The notes: a model not told the origin generated them from the sequence alone. A stretch of 64,000 nucleotides of DNA from Roseiarcus sp963783175 (GCA_963783175.1 CAWANG010000002.1:124001-188000), one strand, 5' to 3'. Positions 54,098 through 63,914 are shown, numbered from the stretch's first letter. Program-made: numbers and translations.

Positions 54098-57000
54098 AGC
54101 TCGGACTTTCGGGCTTCCTTACCCGCGCGTTCATCAATTCGCCGCTGACCCCGCTTCTGCTCATCGCCGCAATCGTCGCCGGCTTGCTCGCCGTCGCCTC
54201 GCTGCCGCGCGAGGAGGAGCCGCAGATCAGCGTGCCGATGGTCGACATTATTGTCCAGGCCAATGGCTATAAGGCCGACCAGGCGGTCGAGCTCGTCACT
54301 CGGCCGCTCGAGGACATCGTCAAGGGCATCGACAGCGTCGAGCACGTCTATTCGCAGACCGAGGACGACCGCGTCGTGGTCACGGCGCGCTTCCTTGTCG
54401 GAACGGATCAGGATACGGCGATCCTTCGCGTTCACGAGAAGATCCGCGCCAACATCGCGGACTTGCCCAAGGGCATACCGGAGCCGCTGATCATCGGCCG
54501 CGGCATCAACGACGTCGCGATTGTCGACCTGACGCTCTCGGCGTCTCCCGGCAAGGCCGGGCAGTGGTCGGACAATAGCCTCTTTCAGGTCGCCGAAGAG
54601 CTTCAGCATGAGATTGTGAAAGTCGACAACGTCGGCGGCGCATACATCGTCGGCGGCAGTCCAAATCAGATTCGCGTCGAGCCCGATCCCGAACGTCTGG
54701 CCCTCTATGGCGTCACGCTCAATCAGTTGATCGACAAGCTGACCAACGCCAATCGCTCGTTTCTCGTCGGCGCGTTCCGCGACGGCGGGAAGTCGCTCCC
54801 TGTCCTCGCAGGTCAAACCCTGCAAGGCGTGCCCGACATCGGCCTCCTGCTGCTGACGACCCGCGACGGCCGGCCAGTCTATGTCAAGGACGTCGCCGAC
54901 GTTGTCGTCGGCGCGGCCGAGCCCGAGCATCGCGCCTGGACAATGACCCGCCTCGCCAATGGCGAACTCGAGCGGCGTCCCGCCGTCACGCTCGCCGTCG
55001 CCAAGCGCAAGGGCGCTAATGCGGTCCTGGTCGCTGACGATGTCTTGCGGCGTCTCGAAATCGTCAAAGGCCGCATTGTTCCGAACGGGGTCGATATCAG
55101 CGTCACACGCAACTACGGAGCGACCGCAACCGAAAAGGCGAACGAGCTCCTTTTTCACCTTGGCCTGGCGACGCTCTCCATCGTCGTCCTGATCACCCTG
55201 TCGATCGGCTGGCGCGAAGGCTTCGTCGTGCTCATCGTCATCCCGACCACGATCCTGCTTACCTTGTTCGCCTCCTGGCTGATGGGCTACACGATCAATC
55301 GGGTCAGCCTGTTCGCGCTGATCTTCTCCATCGGCATTCTGGTCGACGACGCCATCGTCGTGGTCGAGAACATCGCCCGGCATTGGGCGATGCGCGACGG
55401 CCGCGGCCTCGCCGAAGCCGCCGTCGAGGCGGTGGCGGAAGTCGGCAATCCGACGATCGTCGCGACGCTGACGATCATCGCCGCACTGCTGCCGATGATG
55501 TTCGTGAGCGGCATGATGGGTCCGTACATGAGCCCCATCCCCGCCAACGCCTCCATAGCGATGATGTTCTCGTTCTTCATCGCGGTCACGGTAACGCCCT
55601 GGCTCTTGCTGCGCTTCGCGCGCAGGCGTTTCGGCGCCAAGGAGACGCAGCCGGGCGGTCATCACGACATTGGCGCCATGGGGCGCTTCTATACGCGCAT
55701 CGCGCGGCCGCTGCTGAAGGGGCGAATCCGCTCCAAGGTTTTCCTCATCGCGGTCGGGCTCGCGACGCTCGCCGCCTGTTCGCTGTTCGTGACCAAGGAC
55801 GTTCGCGTCAAGCTCTTGCCCTTCGACAACAAGTCGGAGATCCAGGTGGTCCTCGATCTGCCGCACGGCGCGAGCCTGGAAGAGACCGATCGCGCGTTGA
55901 TGGCTGCGGCCGACCGGCTCAGAGACCTGCCCGAACTCGTCTCCATCCAGGCTTATGCGGGGACGGCGGCGCCGTTCAACTTCAACGGCCTCGTGCGTCA
56001 TTACTACCTGCGCGCGGTTCCGAACCAGGGCGATCTTTCGATCAATCTCGTCGCCAAGGGCGAACGCGGGCGGGCGAGCCACGCGATCGCGCTCGACGTT
56101 CGCAAACGGCTCGCCGATCTCGCGCTGCCCGCCGGTTCGGCGCTCAAGGTGGTCGAGGTTCCGCCGGGACCGCCGGTGCTGGCGACGCTGCTCGCCGAAA
56201 TCTACGGACCGGATTCAGAGAGCCGCCGCGCGCTTGCCTCGAAAGTGCGCAAGGCGTTCGAATCGGTGGACTTCATCGTCGACGTCGACGACAGCTTCGG
56301 CAAGCCGTCCGACCGCCTGCGCTTCTCGATCGACCAGGAGGCGCTCGAATTCCACGGCGTGGAAGAGCAAGCCGTCTATGAGACCATCGGCGCCATCGTC
56401 GGCGGAGTGAAGGTCGGCTATTCGCAGCGCGGCGAAGGCCTGAAGCCGATCGATATCAGCGTCATGCTGCCCAAGCGCGCGTTAACCCTCGACGAACGTC
56501 TCCTTTCGACCCCGTTGCCCGCCGGCGGGACGGTCCGGCAGGGAACGAATGTCGAGCTCGGCGACGTCGTGTCGGTCAAGCGCGAGCGCGCATCCTATCC
56601 CATCTTCCGCCATAACGGACGCTTCGCTGAAATGGTGTCGGCTGAAGTCGCGGGGCGCTTCGAGGCGCCAGTCTATGGCATGCTGGCGGTTCAGGACGCG
56701 ATCGCCAAGATGGATTGGGGCGCGGCTGGGCCGCCGGAGATCAAGTTTCACGGCCAGCCGGTCGATGATTCCAGGCCGACCCTGCTGTGGGACGGCGAGT
56801 GGGAGGTGACCTATGTGACGTTCCGCGACATGGGCGCGGCCTTCATGGTCGCGATCCTCGGGATCTACCTGCTGGTCGTGGCGCAGTTCGGGTCGTTCCT
56901 GCTGCCGCTCGTCATTCTCGTGCCCGTGCCGCTGACCTTGATCGGCATCGTGCTTGGGCATTGGCTGCTCGGCGCCGCGTTCACCGCGACGTCGATGATC

Positions 57001-57339
57001 GGCTTCATCGCGCTTGCGGGCATCATCGTCCGCAATTCGATCCTGCTCGTCGATTTCATCCGCCATCGGCGCAAGGACGGGAGGGTCACGTTGAGGGACG
57101 CGCTTGTCGAAGCCGGCGCGACGCGGTTCAAGCCGATCGTGCTCACCGCCGCGGCGGCGATGATCGGCGCGGCCTTCATCCTGACCGATCCGATATTCCA
57201 GGGGCTGGCGATCTCGCTCGTGTTCGGCCTCGCGTCTTCGACCGCGCTGACGGTGCTTGTGATTCCAGCAATCTACGTCTGGCTGCGAGATGACGGGCGC
57301 CCCGCCAAAGCGACGCCCGAGAGCGCGACCAACGAGTAA
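54094..57339 (+). CDS. RND efflux transporter (AcrB/HAE1 type)
   Basis: 1081 residues, complete. TM1 PLLLIAAIVAGLLAVASLPR then EEEPQISVPMVDIIVQANGY; porter domain TRPLEDIVKGIDSVEHVYSQ; TM4 FSIGILVDDAIVVVENIARH with the paired Asp of the proton relay; TM10-12 at the end (MIGFIALAGIIVRNSILLVD, LVFGLASSTALTVLVIPAIY). The type is the 'efflux RND transporter permease' group with short adaptor, widespread in Alphaproteobacteria and Gammaproteobacteria sulfur oxidisers. It is the intact RND pump of the window, unlike the frameshifted one at 20367-23484. Substrate unknown. Confidence 0.93.
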   Translation: MKLGLSGFLTRAFINSPLTPLLLIAAIVAGLLAVASLPREEEPQISVPMVDIIVQANGYKADQAVELVTRPLEDIVKGIDSVEHVYSQTEDDRVVVTARFLVGTDQDTAILRVHEKIRANIADLPKGIPEPLIIGRGINDVAIVDLTLSASPGKAGQWSDNSLFQVAEELQHEIVKVDNVGGAYIVGGSPNQIRVEPDPERLALYGVTLNQLIDKLTNANRSFLVGAFRDGGKSLPVLAGQTLQGVPDIGLLLLTTRDGRPVYVKDVADVVVGAAEPEHRAWTMTRLANGELERRPAVTLAVAKRKGANAVLVADDVLRRLEIVKGRIVPNGVDISVTRNYGATATEKANELLFHLGLATLSIVVLITLSIGWREGFVVLIVIPTTILLTLFASWLMGYTINRVSLFALIFSIGILVDDAIVVVENIARHWAMRDGRGLAEAAVEAVAEVGNPTIVATLTIIAALLPMMFVSGMMGPYMSPIPANASIAMMFSFFIAVTVTPWLLLRFARRRFGAKETQPGGHHDIGAMGRFYTRIARPLLKGRIRSKVFLIAVGLATLAACSLFVTKDVRVKLLPFDNKSEIQVVLDLPHGASLEETDRALMAAADRLRDLPELVSIQAYAGTAAPFNFNGLVRHYYLRAVPNQGDLSINLVAKGERGRASHAIALDVRKRLADLALPAGSALKVVEVPPGPPVLATLLAEIYGPDSESRRALASKVRKAFESVDFIVDVDDSFGKPSDRLRFSIDQEALEFHGVEEQAVYETIGAIVGGVKVGYSQRGEGLKPIDISVMLPKRALTLDERLLSTPLPAGGTVRQGTNVELGDVVSVKRERASYPIFRHNGRFAEMVSAEVAGRFEAPVYGMLAVQDAIAKMDWGAAGPPEIKFHGQPVDDSRPTLLWDGEWEVTYVTFRDMGAAFMVAILGIYLLVVAQFGSFLLPLVILVPVPLTLIGIVLGHWLLGAAFTATSMIGFIALAGIIVRNSILLVDFIRHRRKDGRVTLRDALVEAGATRFKPIVLTAAAAMIGAAFILTDPIFQGLAISLVFGLASSTALTVLVIPAIYVWLRDDGRPAKATPESATNE

Positions 57340-57762
57340 CCGGACGACAAGGCAAAACAGGGCTTGCGCACCCCTTCCCGGTGCACGAGATCAGCCTCAT
57401 GGCCACTCGGCCGTCACGGGGATTCAATGGGAGCCTCGAGGCTGCCGGTCACGCGTGACCTCGTCGCCCGCGGCGGTCTTCGCCCGAGACGCGCGGCTCG
57501 GGCGCACCGCAGTCTGCGGCTCGTTCGCTCCTGAATGACCTTTCGCGCTTCCCGCGCTTGTTCAGCGCCCCGATCACCTATGCGCGGCGATCATTTTGCC
57601 GAAGCAAAACGGCAAACGAGACGATTACACAAACTTAATGATATTGAAAGTCTGGGGTAACTTGCAAGTCCACTTTGACAGCCTAGATTCAATCGCGTTT
57701 ATATTTAAGATAGAAAACTCAGGGCAGGAAAGAGAAAGCCGTCTTTCTGCAGTAATAGCCTC
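57340..57762. other. Gene-free stretch after the RND operon
   Basis: About 420 bases. No protein-like frame. The right third (57600-57750) turns AT-rich, continuing into the next small gene. No clear terminator hairpin follows the RND gene. Confidence 0.45.
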
Positions 57763-58158
57763 ATGCCTACGGGGAATGACATGCGCGACTGGTATGTCGG
57801 TCAGAAGATCGTCTGCGTTAACGCGGGACCCATCGCCAGCCTGAGAAATCGCTTTGTCGACCAACACCTCAGAGAAGGGAAGGTCTATAAAATCAGGCAA
57901 ATTTTAGTGTTTAAGTACACGTACAACAACAAAAGCGAGGAAAGAGTTGCCTTTCGACTGGATGGCATTGTCCCTCATCTCATCAACGGAATCGAATACG
58001 CCTTCTTTCACGGCAGGTTCCGGCCGCTCGAGGCGAGCGACGACGACGAAGAAATCAATATATCGGTCTTTCTCGACGACTTGCGCAAGGTGAACAGCGG
58101 CCTCATTCAATTTCCGGCAGGAGAGACGGCGGAACGCGAGCCTGTCGAACGGGTATAA
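57763..58158 (+). CDS. Small hypothetical protein
   Basis: 131 residues from ATG 57763, or 125 from ATG 57781 (MRDWYVGQKIVCVNAGP), which fits the family better. The order WYVGQKIVCVNAG ... LREGKVYKIRQILVF ... LDGIVPHLINGIEYAFFHGR then FRPLEASDDDEEINISVFLD is one I know from short uncharacterised alphaproteobacterial proteins (beta-rich, 'VYxIRxI ... AFxxxRFRPL ... ISVF'). It has lower GC than its neighbours and stands alone, so it may be a transferred prophage-type gene. Function unknown. Confidence 0.65.
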   Translation: MPTGNDMRDWYVGQKIVCVNAGPIASLRNRFVDQHLREGKVYKIRQILVFKYTYNNKSEERVAFRLDGIVPHLINGIEYAFFHGRFRPLEASDDDEEINISVFLDDLRKVNSGLIQFPAGETAEREPVERV

Positions 58159-58467
58159 ATGAGAGCTTTAGGCGCCTCTGCGCCGTCAGGTAAGAGCTGG
58201 GCCGCGCCCAGCTCCCACGCTCGAAGCCATTTCCGTCCTTGAATCACTCGGCCTTTCCTGCTAGCGGCTGGCGCGCGCCAGATGGCTCCCCATATGGCGG
58301 TGAAACCCCGGGCTTCCGCTGTCGGCCGTTTTGCGCCGGCCCGCCGATGAGGCGGCGATGAGGACCGCGCTTTATTTCAAGCGCGAGCCTTTCCGACTGG
58401 CGGGCGCCTAAACGTCAACCGAACCCAAGCCGGCGCCGCCCAAATCGAGGGCTCACTAGGAGAACCA
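58159..58467. other. rpsA leader region with a hairpin
   Basis: About 310 bases before rpsA. A perfect 9-bp hairpin with a 3-base loop, GAGCTGGGC CGC GCCCAGCTC, lies at 58194-58214 with no T-run after it. The cmk gene that often precedes rpsA is absent. The long leader may hold the promoter and a control region, as S1 is often autoregulated, but I see nothing specific. Confidence 0.5.
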
Positions 58468-60192
58468 ATGGCTTCCACTCAATCCCTGGCGCCGACGCGC
58501 GAGGATTTCACCGCGCTTCTGAACGAGACCTACGGCGCCGATGAAGCGTTCGAAGGAACGGTCGTTAAGGGCAAGGTCGTCGCGATCGAAAAGGACATGG
58601 CCGTCATCGACGTCGGCCTCAAGACCGAAGGGCGGGTCGCCCTCAAGGAATTCACCAACCACGGCCGCGATGCGGCCCCGGGCCTCGGCGACGAAGTCGA
58701 GGTCTACCTTGAGCGGATCGAGAACGCGCTCGGCGAAGCGGTCATCTCGCGCGACAAGGCGAGGCGCGAGGAGAGCTGGGTCAAGCTCGAGCAGGCGTTC
58801 GAGAAGAACGAAAAGGTCGAAGGCGTCATCTTCAACCAGGTCAAGGGCGGGTTCACCGTCGATCTCGACGGGGCGGTCGCCTTTCTGCCGCGCAGTCAGG
58901 TCGACATCCGCCCGGTGCGCGACGTCGCGCCCCTGATGAACGTGCCGCAGCCGTTCCAGATCCTGAAGATGGACAGGCGCCGCGGCAACATCGTCGTCTC
59001 CCGCCGCACCGTGCTCGAGGAGAGCCGGGCCGAGCAGCGCCACGAGATCGTCGCTAACCTCGCCGAAGGGCAGGTCATCGACGGCACGGTCAAGAACCTC
59101 ACCGATTACGGCGCGTTCGTCGATCTCGGCGGCATCGACGGCCTCCTGCACGTGACGGACATCGCTTGGCGGCGCGTGAACCATCCGAGCGAAGTCTTGA
59201 CCATCGGCCAGCAGGTCAAGGTGCGCATCATCAAGATCAACCACGAGACCCATCGCATCTCGCTCGGCATGAAGCAGTTGCAGGAAGATCCCTGGTCGAA
59301 CATCGAGACCCGCTACAGCGTCGGCCAGAGGCTCAAGGGTCGCGTGACCAACATCGCCGACTATGGCGCGTTCGTCGAGATCGAGCCGGGGATCGAGGGA
59401 CTCATCCACGTCTCCGAAATGTCGTGGACCAAGAAGAATGTCCATCCGGGGAAGATCGTATCCACCAGCCAGGAGGTCGAGGTCCAGGTGCTCGAGGTCG
59501 ACGCGGCCAAGCGGCGCATTTCCCTCGGCCTCAAGCAGACGCTGCAGAACCCGTGGGAAGCCTTCGCCGAGAAGCACCCTGTCGGCTCGATCGTCGAAGG
59601 CGAGGTCAAGAACAAGACCGAGTTCGGTCTCTTCATCGGCCTCGACGGCGACGTCGACGGCATGGTTCATCTCAGCGACCTCGACTGGACGCGTCCGGGC
59701 GAGCAGGCGATCGAGGACTACAAGAAGGGCGACAACGTCACAGCCAAGGTGCTCGACGTCGACGTCGAGAAGGAGAGGATCGCCATCGGCGTCAAACAGC
59801 TCGCGAACGATCCGTTCGCGGCCAAGAAGACCGGCGAGGACGGCGAGGGCGATCTGCGCAAAGGGTCGGTCGTGACCTGCGAGGTGGTCGAGGTCAAGGA
59901 CGGCGGGATCGAGGTCAAGATCGCCGGCACCGACCTCACTGCCTTCATCAAGCGCAACGAACTGGCGCGCGACCGCGGCGATCAGCGCCCCGAGCGCTTC
60001 TCGGTCGGCGAGAAGGTCGACGCGCGCATCACCCAGTTCGACCGCCGCGCGCGCAAGATCGCCGTCTCCATCAAGGCGCTCGAGGTCGCCGAGGAGAAGG
60101 AAGCGATCGCGCAGTACGGCTCGGCCGACTCCGGCGCTTCGCTCGGCGACATTCTCGGCGCTGCGCTGAAAGCGCGCGACAAGGCGAAGTAA
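58468..60192 (+). CDS. rpsA: 30S ribosomal protein S1
   Basis: 574 residues, six S1 domains beginning at about residues 30, 117, 201, 288, 374 and 466. The central ones carry the RNA-binding pattern, for example NLTDYGAFVDLGGIDGLLHV and NIADYGAFVEIEPGIEGLIH. S1 binds mRNA on the 30S subunit and helps initiation, especially on weak ribosome sites. Start ATG with TAGGAGA seven bases upstream. Strong codon bias and length are as expected in Alphaproteobacteria. A bidirectional hairpin terminator follows. Confidence 0.97.
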   Translation: MASTQSLAPTREDFTALLNETYGADEAFEGTVVKGKVVAIEKDMAVIDVGLKTEGRVALKEFTNHGRDAAPGLGDEVEVYLERIENALGEAVISRDKARREESWVKLEQAFEKNEKVEGVIFNQVKGGFTVDLDGAVAFLPRSQVDIRPVRDVAPLMNVPQPFQILKMDRRRGNIVVSRRTVLEESRAEQRHEIVANLAEGQVIDGTVKNLTDYGAFVDLGGIDGLLHVTDIAWRRVNHPSEVLTIGQQVKVRIIKINHETHRISLGMKQLQEDPWSNIETRYSVGQRLKGRVTNIADYGAFVEIEPGIEGLIHVSEMSWTKKNVHPGKIVSTSQEVEVQVLEVDAAKRRISLGLKQTLQNPWEAFAEKHPVGSIVEGEVKNKTEFGLFIGLDGDVDGMVHLSDLDWTRPGEQAIEDYKKGDNVTAKVLDVDVEKERIAIGVKQLANDPFAAKKTGEDGEGDLRKGSVVTCEVVEVKDGGIEVKIAGTDLTAFIKRNELARDRGDQRPERFSVGEKVDARITQFDRRARKIAVSIKALEVAEEKEAIAQYGSADSGASLGDILGAALKARDKAK

Positions 60193-60211
60193 GCTCGGCC
60201 TGCCGTTCGCC

Positions 60212-60250
60212 AAAAAAAGCCCGCGAGGAGCGATCCTCGCGGGCCTTTTT
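60212..60250. terminator. Bidirectional rho-independent terminator
   Basis: Stem GCCCGCGAGGA/TCCTCGCGGGC (11 bp, perfect) with loop GCGA, flanked by seven A on the left and CTTTTT on the right. It ends rpsA on the + strand and the sugar ABC operon on the minus strand. Confidence 0.92.
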
Positions 60251-60278
60251 GTACGGCAAGCCTTGAAGGCCGCCGGTT

Positions 60279-61244
60279 TCAGCTCGTCACCTGCTCGGAG
60301 CGCCCGTAGACCAGCAGCATCAGGATGATCACGCCCCCGTAGATCACCTGCCGGCCGGCCTCCGGCATTTCCATGATCGACAGCACGCTGTTGAGCAGCA
60401 CGATCAGGATCACGCCGACGAGCGTGCCGAGATAGCGCCCGCGCCCGCCGAGAATGTTGGTGCCGCCGATGACGACGGCGGCAATCGCGGGCAGGAGATA
60501 CGCGTCGCCCATGCCTTGATACGCCTTTTGCGAGTAGCCGGCGAGGAGGACCCCAGCCAGACCGGAAGTCAGGCCGCACAGAGCGAAGCAGATGACGATG
60601 ACGCCCTTCGTATTGACGCCCGCCAAATACGCTGCCGCTTCCTTGTTGCCGATGGCGTAGATGCAGCGGCCCAGCACGGTCCGCTGGAGCATGACGGCGA
60701 CGATGGCGGAGACAGCGAGCCAAACGAACAGCGCATTCGGAATGCCGAATATATGTTCCGCCGCGAGGGTGCGCATGAGGCCGGTCGCTTGGGTGTCGGG
60801 CGCAAAACCGCCAGTATAGGCCACCATCAGTCCGCGCATGACGGCGTTGACGCCGAGCGTGAAGATCATCGAGGGCACCCGGAGATAGGCGACGCCGAGC
60901 CCGTTGAAGGCGCCGACGACGAGCCCGACGGCAAGGCCGATCGGGATCGCCCAGGCGCCGCCAACCGCGGTCGCCATCATCGCGGCGGCGGTCAAGGTCC
61001 ACGGGACCGAAAGGTCGATCTGCGAGATCAAAATGACGATCATCATTCCGGCGGCGACAATGCCGAGGAAGGCGCCGATCTGCAGCTGTTGCAGCAGGTA
61101 ATTCGGCGACAGCAACGGCGCGCTGCCGAATCGCTGCCAAGTGTAGGCGGTGCCGGCAATCAGGATCGCGACGATGAACAGAGCCGCGATGAAGATCGGT
61201 CGATCGTCACGTGACGGCATGAGGCTCGTCGGAAGCACTGTCAC
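60279..61244 (-). CDS. Sugar ABC transporter permease (BPD_transp_2)
   Basis: 321 residues, eight to ten spans. The family signature ISQIDLSVPWTLTAAAMMAT near residue 90 and GRCIYAIGNKEAAAYLAGVN near 190 (the EAA-like coupling loop), then AIAAVVIGGTNILGGRGRYL and GTLVGVILIVLLNSVLSI, are those of RbsC/YtfT-type permeases for pentoses, galactofuranose or other monosaccharides. It is the last gene of the operon and overlaps the preceding permease by four bases. Substrate not identifiable without the binding protein. Confidence 0.92.
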   Translation of the reverse strand: MTVLPTSLMPSRDDRPIFIAALFIVAILIAGTAYTWQRFGSAPLLSPNYLLQQLQIGAFLGIVAAGMMIVILISQIDLSVPWTLTAAAMMATAVGGAWAIPIGLAVGLVVGAFNGLGVAYLRVPSMIFTLGVNAVMRGLMVAYTGGFAPDTQATGLMRTLAAEHIFGIPNALFVWLAVSAIVAVMLQRTVLGRCIYAIGNKEAAAYLAGVNTKGVIVICFALCGLTSGLAGVLLAGYSQKAYQGMGDAYLLPAIAAVVIGGTNILGGRGRYLGTLVGVILIVLLNSVLSIMEMPEAGRQVIYGGVIILMLLVYGRSEQVTS

Positions 61245-62353
61245 CGGAAGAGCTCCAGCGTGTTCTTGACCCGCAAGACGCGGAGCGCGCCGATGCTCAC
61301 CGCGACGAGCAGAATAATGCCTTCAAACAACGGTTGCAGTAGCGGCGCGATATCGAAAATGCGGAAGAAGAATGAGATGACCCGCAGGATCATGGCGCCG
61401 AAGACCGACCCGATCGCCCCGCCGCTGCCCCCGAGAAGCGAGGTGCCCCCGATTACGACGGAGGCGATCGAGTTAAGCGTGTAGGCGCCGGCCTGGGGAA
61501 TGTCGGCGTTCCCCGAGGAAGTTTGGATCGCGAGAAAGAGCCCGCCACAGGCCGCGAAGAACCCGCCCAGCGCAAAGGCGGCGATCCTGGCGCGATTGAC
61601 GTCGAGGCCGGACATGTAGGCCGCGCCTTCGGCCGAACCGATCGCATAGACGGTCCGCCCGGTGATCGAGCGGCTGAATGGGACCCACACCAACAGCACA
61701 ATGAGCGCGAGCAGCACGAAGGGGGTCGGAATACCGGCGAACGGCGCGAACCAGGGCGCGGCGCCGTCATTGAAGATATGGAAGGTCGAAGCGAAATCGC
61801 CAAGCGAGTTTGTAAGCGCCCAGTTCAGATCGTCGTCGATCTTGCCGCCGGGCTGCGGCCGCAGGAAGAGCGCTACGCCGATAAAGATCGCTCCGGTCGC
61901 GAGCGTCGCGATGATCGGCTGAATCCGGCCATAGACGACGACCATCCCGTTGATGAGCCCGGCGAAGCCGCCGATCACAAGACAGATGACGATGCCGATC
62001 AGGATGCCGGGCGCGCCTCCAGGCAGCGTCCCAAGGCCGAAACGCCATCCGGCGAGGTCGAGAGACAAAGGAGTTCCGTCCGGCGCGCCGCTCAGAAGGT
62101 AGCTTGCGAAACAGCCGACCATCGTCATCAGCGCGCCGACCGAAAGGTCGAGGCCAGCGGCGAGAACAGGCACGGTCTGCGCCATCGCCACCAGCGCCAG
62201 AGTGAAAACCTCGTCGCTGTTCTGAACGAGCACCGCAGACGAGAAGCCCTTGGGATGAGCCACGTGGTAGAGGAGATAGACCACGCAGAACAAAAACACC
62301 GCGGTCAGGAAGGCGAAGTTTTGGCGGATTCGGATCGCGAGGTCGCTAGACAT
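61241..62353 (-). CDS. Sugar ABC transporter permease (BPD_transp_2)
   Basis: 370 residues. Spans throughout; signatures PVLAAGLDLSVGALMTMVGC near residue 60, GRTVYAIGSAEGAAYMSGLD near 240 and SIASVVIGGTSLLGGSGGAI near 290 identify a second RbsC-like subunit. The insert VALFLRPQPGGKIDDDLNWA, between spans, is longer than in RbsC and resembles permeases of the YjfF/YtfT pair type. With the next permease it forms a heterodimeric channel. It overlaps the ATPase gene by eight bases and the following permease by four. Confidence 0.92.
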   Translation of the reverse strand: MSSDLAIRIRQNFAFLTAVFLFCVVYLLYHVAHPKGFSSAVLVQNSDEVFTLALVAMAQTVPVLAAGLDLSVGALMTMVGCFASYLLSGAPDGTPLSLDLAGWRFGLGTLPGGAPGILIGIVICLVIGGFAGLINGMVVVYGRIQPIIATLATGAIFIGVALFLRPQPGGKIDDDLNWALTNSLGDFASTFHIFNDGAAPWFAPFAGIPTPFVLLALIVLLVWVPFSRSITGRTVYAIGSAEGAAYMSGLDVNRARIAAFALGGFFAACGGLFLAIQTSSGNADIPQAGAYTLNSIASVVIGGTSLLGGSGGAIGSVFGAMILRVISFFFRIFDIAPLLQPLFEGIILLVAVSIGALRVLRVKNTLELFR

Positions 62354-63914
62354 CGGCAGACTCGCGGCCGACGCTCTCCGCCCGCGCGGCGTCGATGTTG
62401 AGTGAACTGGCCACGATGTTGGTCTCGTTCAGTTCGTCACCCGCCAGTTCGCGCACGATCCGGCCGTCATACATGATCGCGACGCGGTCGCAGCAGCCGA
62501 TGAGTTCGTCGTAGTCGGTCGAATAGAATAGGATCGCGGCGCCCTGATCGGCGAGCTCGCGCATGAGACGATAGAGTTCCTGCTTGGTCCCGACGTCGAT
62601 CCCGCGCGTCGGATCGTTGAGGAGGATGATGCGCGGCTCGGTCATCAGCCACTTGGCGATAACGACTTTCTGCTGGTTTCCGCCCGACAGCGTCGAGACG
62701 GAATCGGCCTTGCCCCCGATCTTGATTCGCAGGCGCTTGATGCCCGACTCGACCGCGGCCGCCTCTTTGTTGAAATCCATGAACGGTCCGACCGAGAGCG
62801 CGCCGAGCGAAGCGATCGTCAAGTTGTCGGAAATCGACATCGGCAGCATGAGACCTTCCGTTTTGCGGTCCTCGGGCACGAGGGCAATGCTGACGTCGCG
62901 CGTCTTCGCCTGAGCGGGAGATCCCGGCCGCACGGCGCGACCGTTGACCGTGATAACGCCAGTCACTCCACGCAACACGCCGAAGAGGGCGAGCAGCAAG
63001 GTTTTTTGTCCCTGCCCGTCGAGTCCGCCGAGGCCGACGATCTCGCCTGCGCCAACTTCGAGCGAGACGCCCTCGAGACGGTTCTCCCAACCGAGACGAT
63101 CGACCTTGAGCGCAGTCGCGGGCCGCGCTCGGTTTGGTTTGGGCGGATATTGCGTCGCTATATCCCGCCCGATCATCAATTGGACGATCTCCGCCGTCGT
63201 CCGGGCACCTTTGTCGAAGGTTTCGATGTGGCGGCCGTTGCGGAATACCGAGGCGCGGTCGGCCAGCGCTTCGACTTCGTGCATGCGATGCGAGATGTAG
63301 AGGATGGCGACGTTCTCGGCCTTCAGCCGCGCCAGGAGCGCGTAAACCCTCTCGACGTCGGCGCTGGTGAGCGCGGAGGTAGCTTCGTCGAGGATCAAAA
63401 GCTGCGGCTTCTGGCCGAGCGCCTTGGCGATCTCGACCATCTGGCGGCGCGAAAGCGGCAAGTCGCGTACGCGCAGAAGCGGATTGACGTCCTCACAGCC
63501 GACTTCCGCGAGAAGCGCCTCCGCCCGGCGACGCTGGGCGCGCATGTCGATGAGACCGAAGCGTCTCGGCGGCGTGGCGATCGATATATTGTCCGCGACC
63601 GAGAGGTCCGGCATCAAGGAGAGTTCCTGGAAGATGCAAACCACCCCCGCGGAAGTCGCCGCCGCGGGACTACTGAATTGGCGGCGGCGGCCGTCGAGCG
63701 TGATCGAGCCTGCATCTGGTTGAACAACGCCGGCGACGATCTTGATCAGGGTCGATTTGCCGGCGCCGTTCTCGCCCAGCACGGCGTGAATCTTGCCGCG
63801 CCCGCAGCGGAAATCGACGTTCTCGAGCGCGTGTACGCCGCCGTAGCGTTTGGAAACCTGCGAGAGGACGAGAAAATCGCCCGGGGGCGCATCCGCCATG
63901 GCTGGCCTCGACAA
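62346..63914 (-). CDS. Sugar ABC transporter ATP-binding protein (double cassette)
   Basis: 522 residues with two ABC domains, as in RbsA/MglA/YtfR. First Walker A AVLGENGAGKSTLIKIVAGV, signature LSRRQMVEIAKAL, Walker B LLILDEATSALT. The second cassette has the usual altered P-loop GLGGLDGQGQKTLL and an intact STLSGGNQQKVVIAKWL signature with RIILLNDPTRGIDVG. It drives monosaccharide import with the two permeases that follow. The substrate-binding protein gene is expected just past the window end, upstream on this strand; a hairpin lies between. Confidence 0.95.
   Translation of the reverse strand: MSRPAMADAPPGDFLVLSQVSKRYGGVHALENVDFRCGRGKIHAVLGENGAGKSTLIKIVAGVVQPDAGSITLDGRRRQFSSPAAATSAGVVCIFQELSLMPDLSVADNISIATPPRRFGLIDMRAQRRRAEALLAEVGCEDVNPLLRVRDLPLSRRQMVEIAKALGQKPQLLILDEATSALTSADVERVYALLARLKAENVAILYISHRMHEVEALADRASVFRNGRHIETFDKGARTTAEIVQLMIGRDIATQYPPKPNRARPATALKVDRLGWENRLEGVSLEVGAGEIVGLGGLDGQGQKTLLLALFGVLRGVTGVITVNGRAVRPGSPAQAKTRDVSIALVPEDRKTEGLMLPMSISDNLTIASLGALSVGPFMDFNKEAAAVESGIKRLRIKIGGKADSVSTLSGGNQQKVVIAKWLMTEPRIILLNDPTRGIDVGTKQELYRLMRELADQGAAILFYSTDYDELIGCCDRVAIMYDGRIVRELAGDELNETNIVASSLNIDAARAESVGRESADV

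Noticed and set aside
53983..56082. 699-codon minus-strand frame inside the RND gene
   Set aside because: Antisense shadow of a gene with strong family likeness throughout; amino-acid texture is Asp/Arg/His-rich and meaningless.
58456..61140. 894-codon open frame on the minus strand across rpsA and part of the ABC permease
   Set aside because: It is the antisense shadow of high-GC, codon-biased rpsA; its text is repetitive Leu/Asp/Arg without any family pattern, and rpsA itself is unambiguous.
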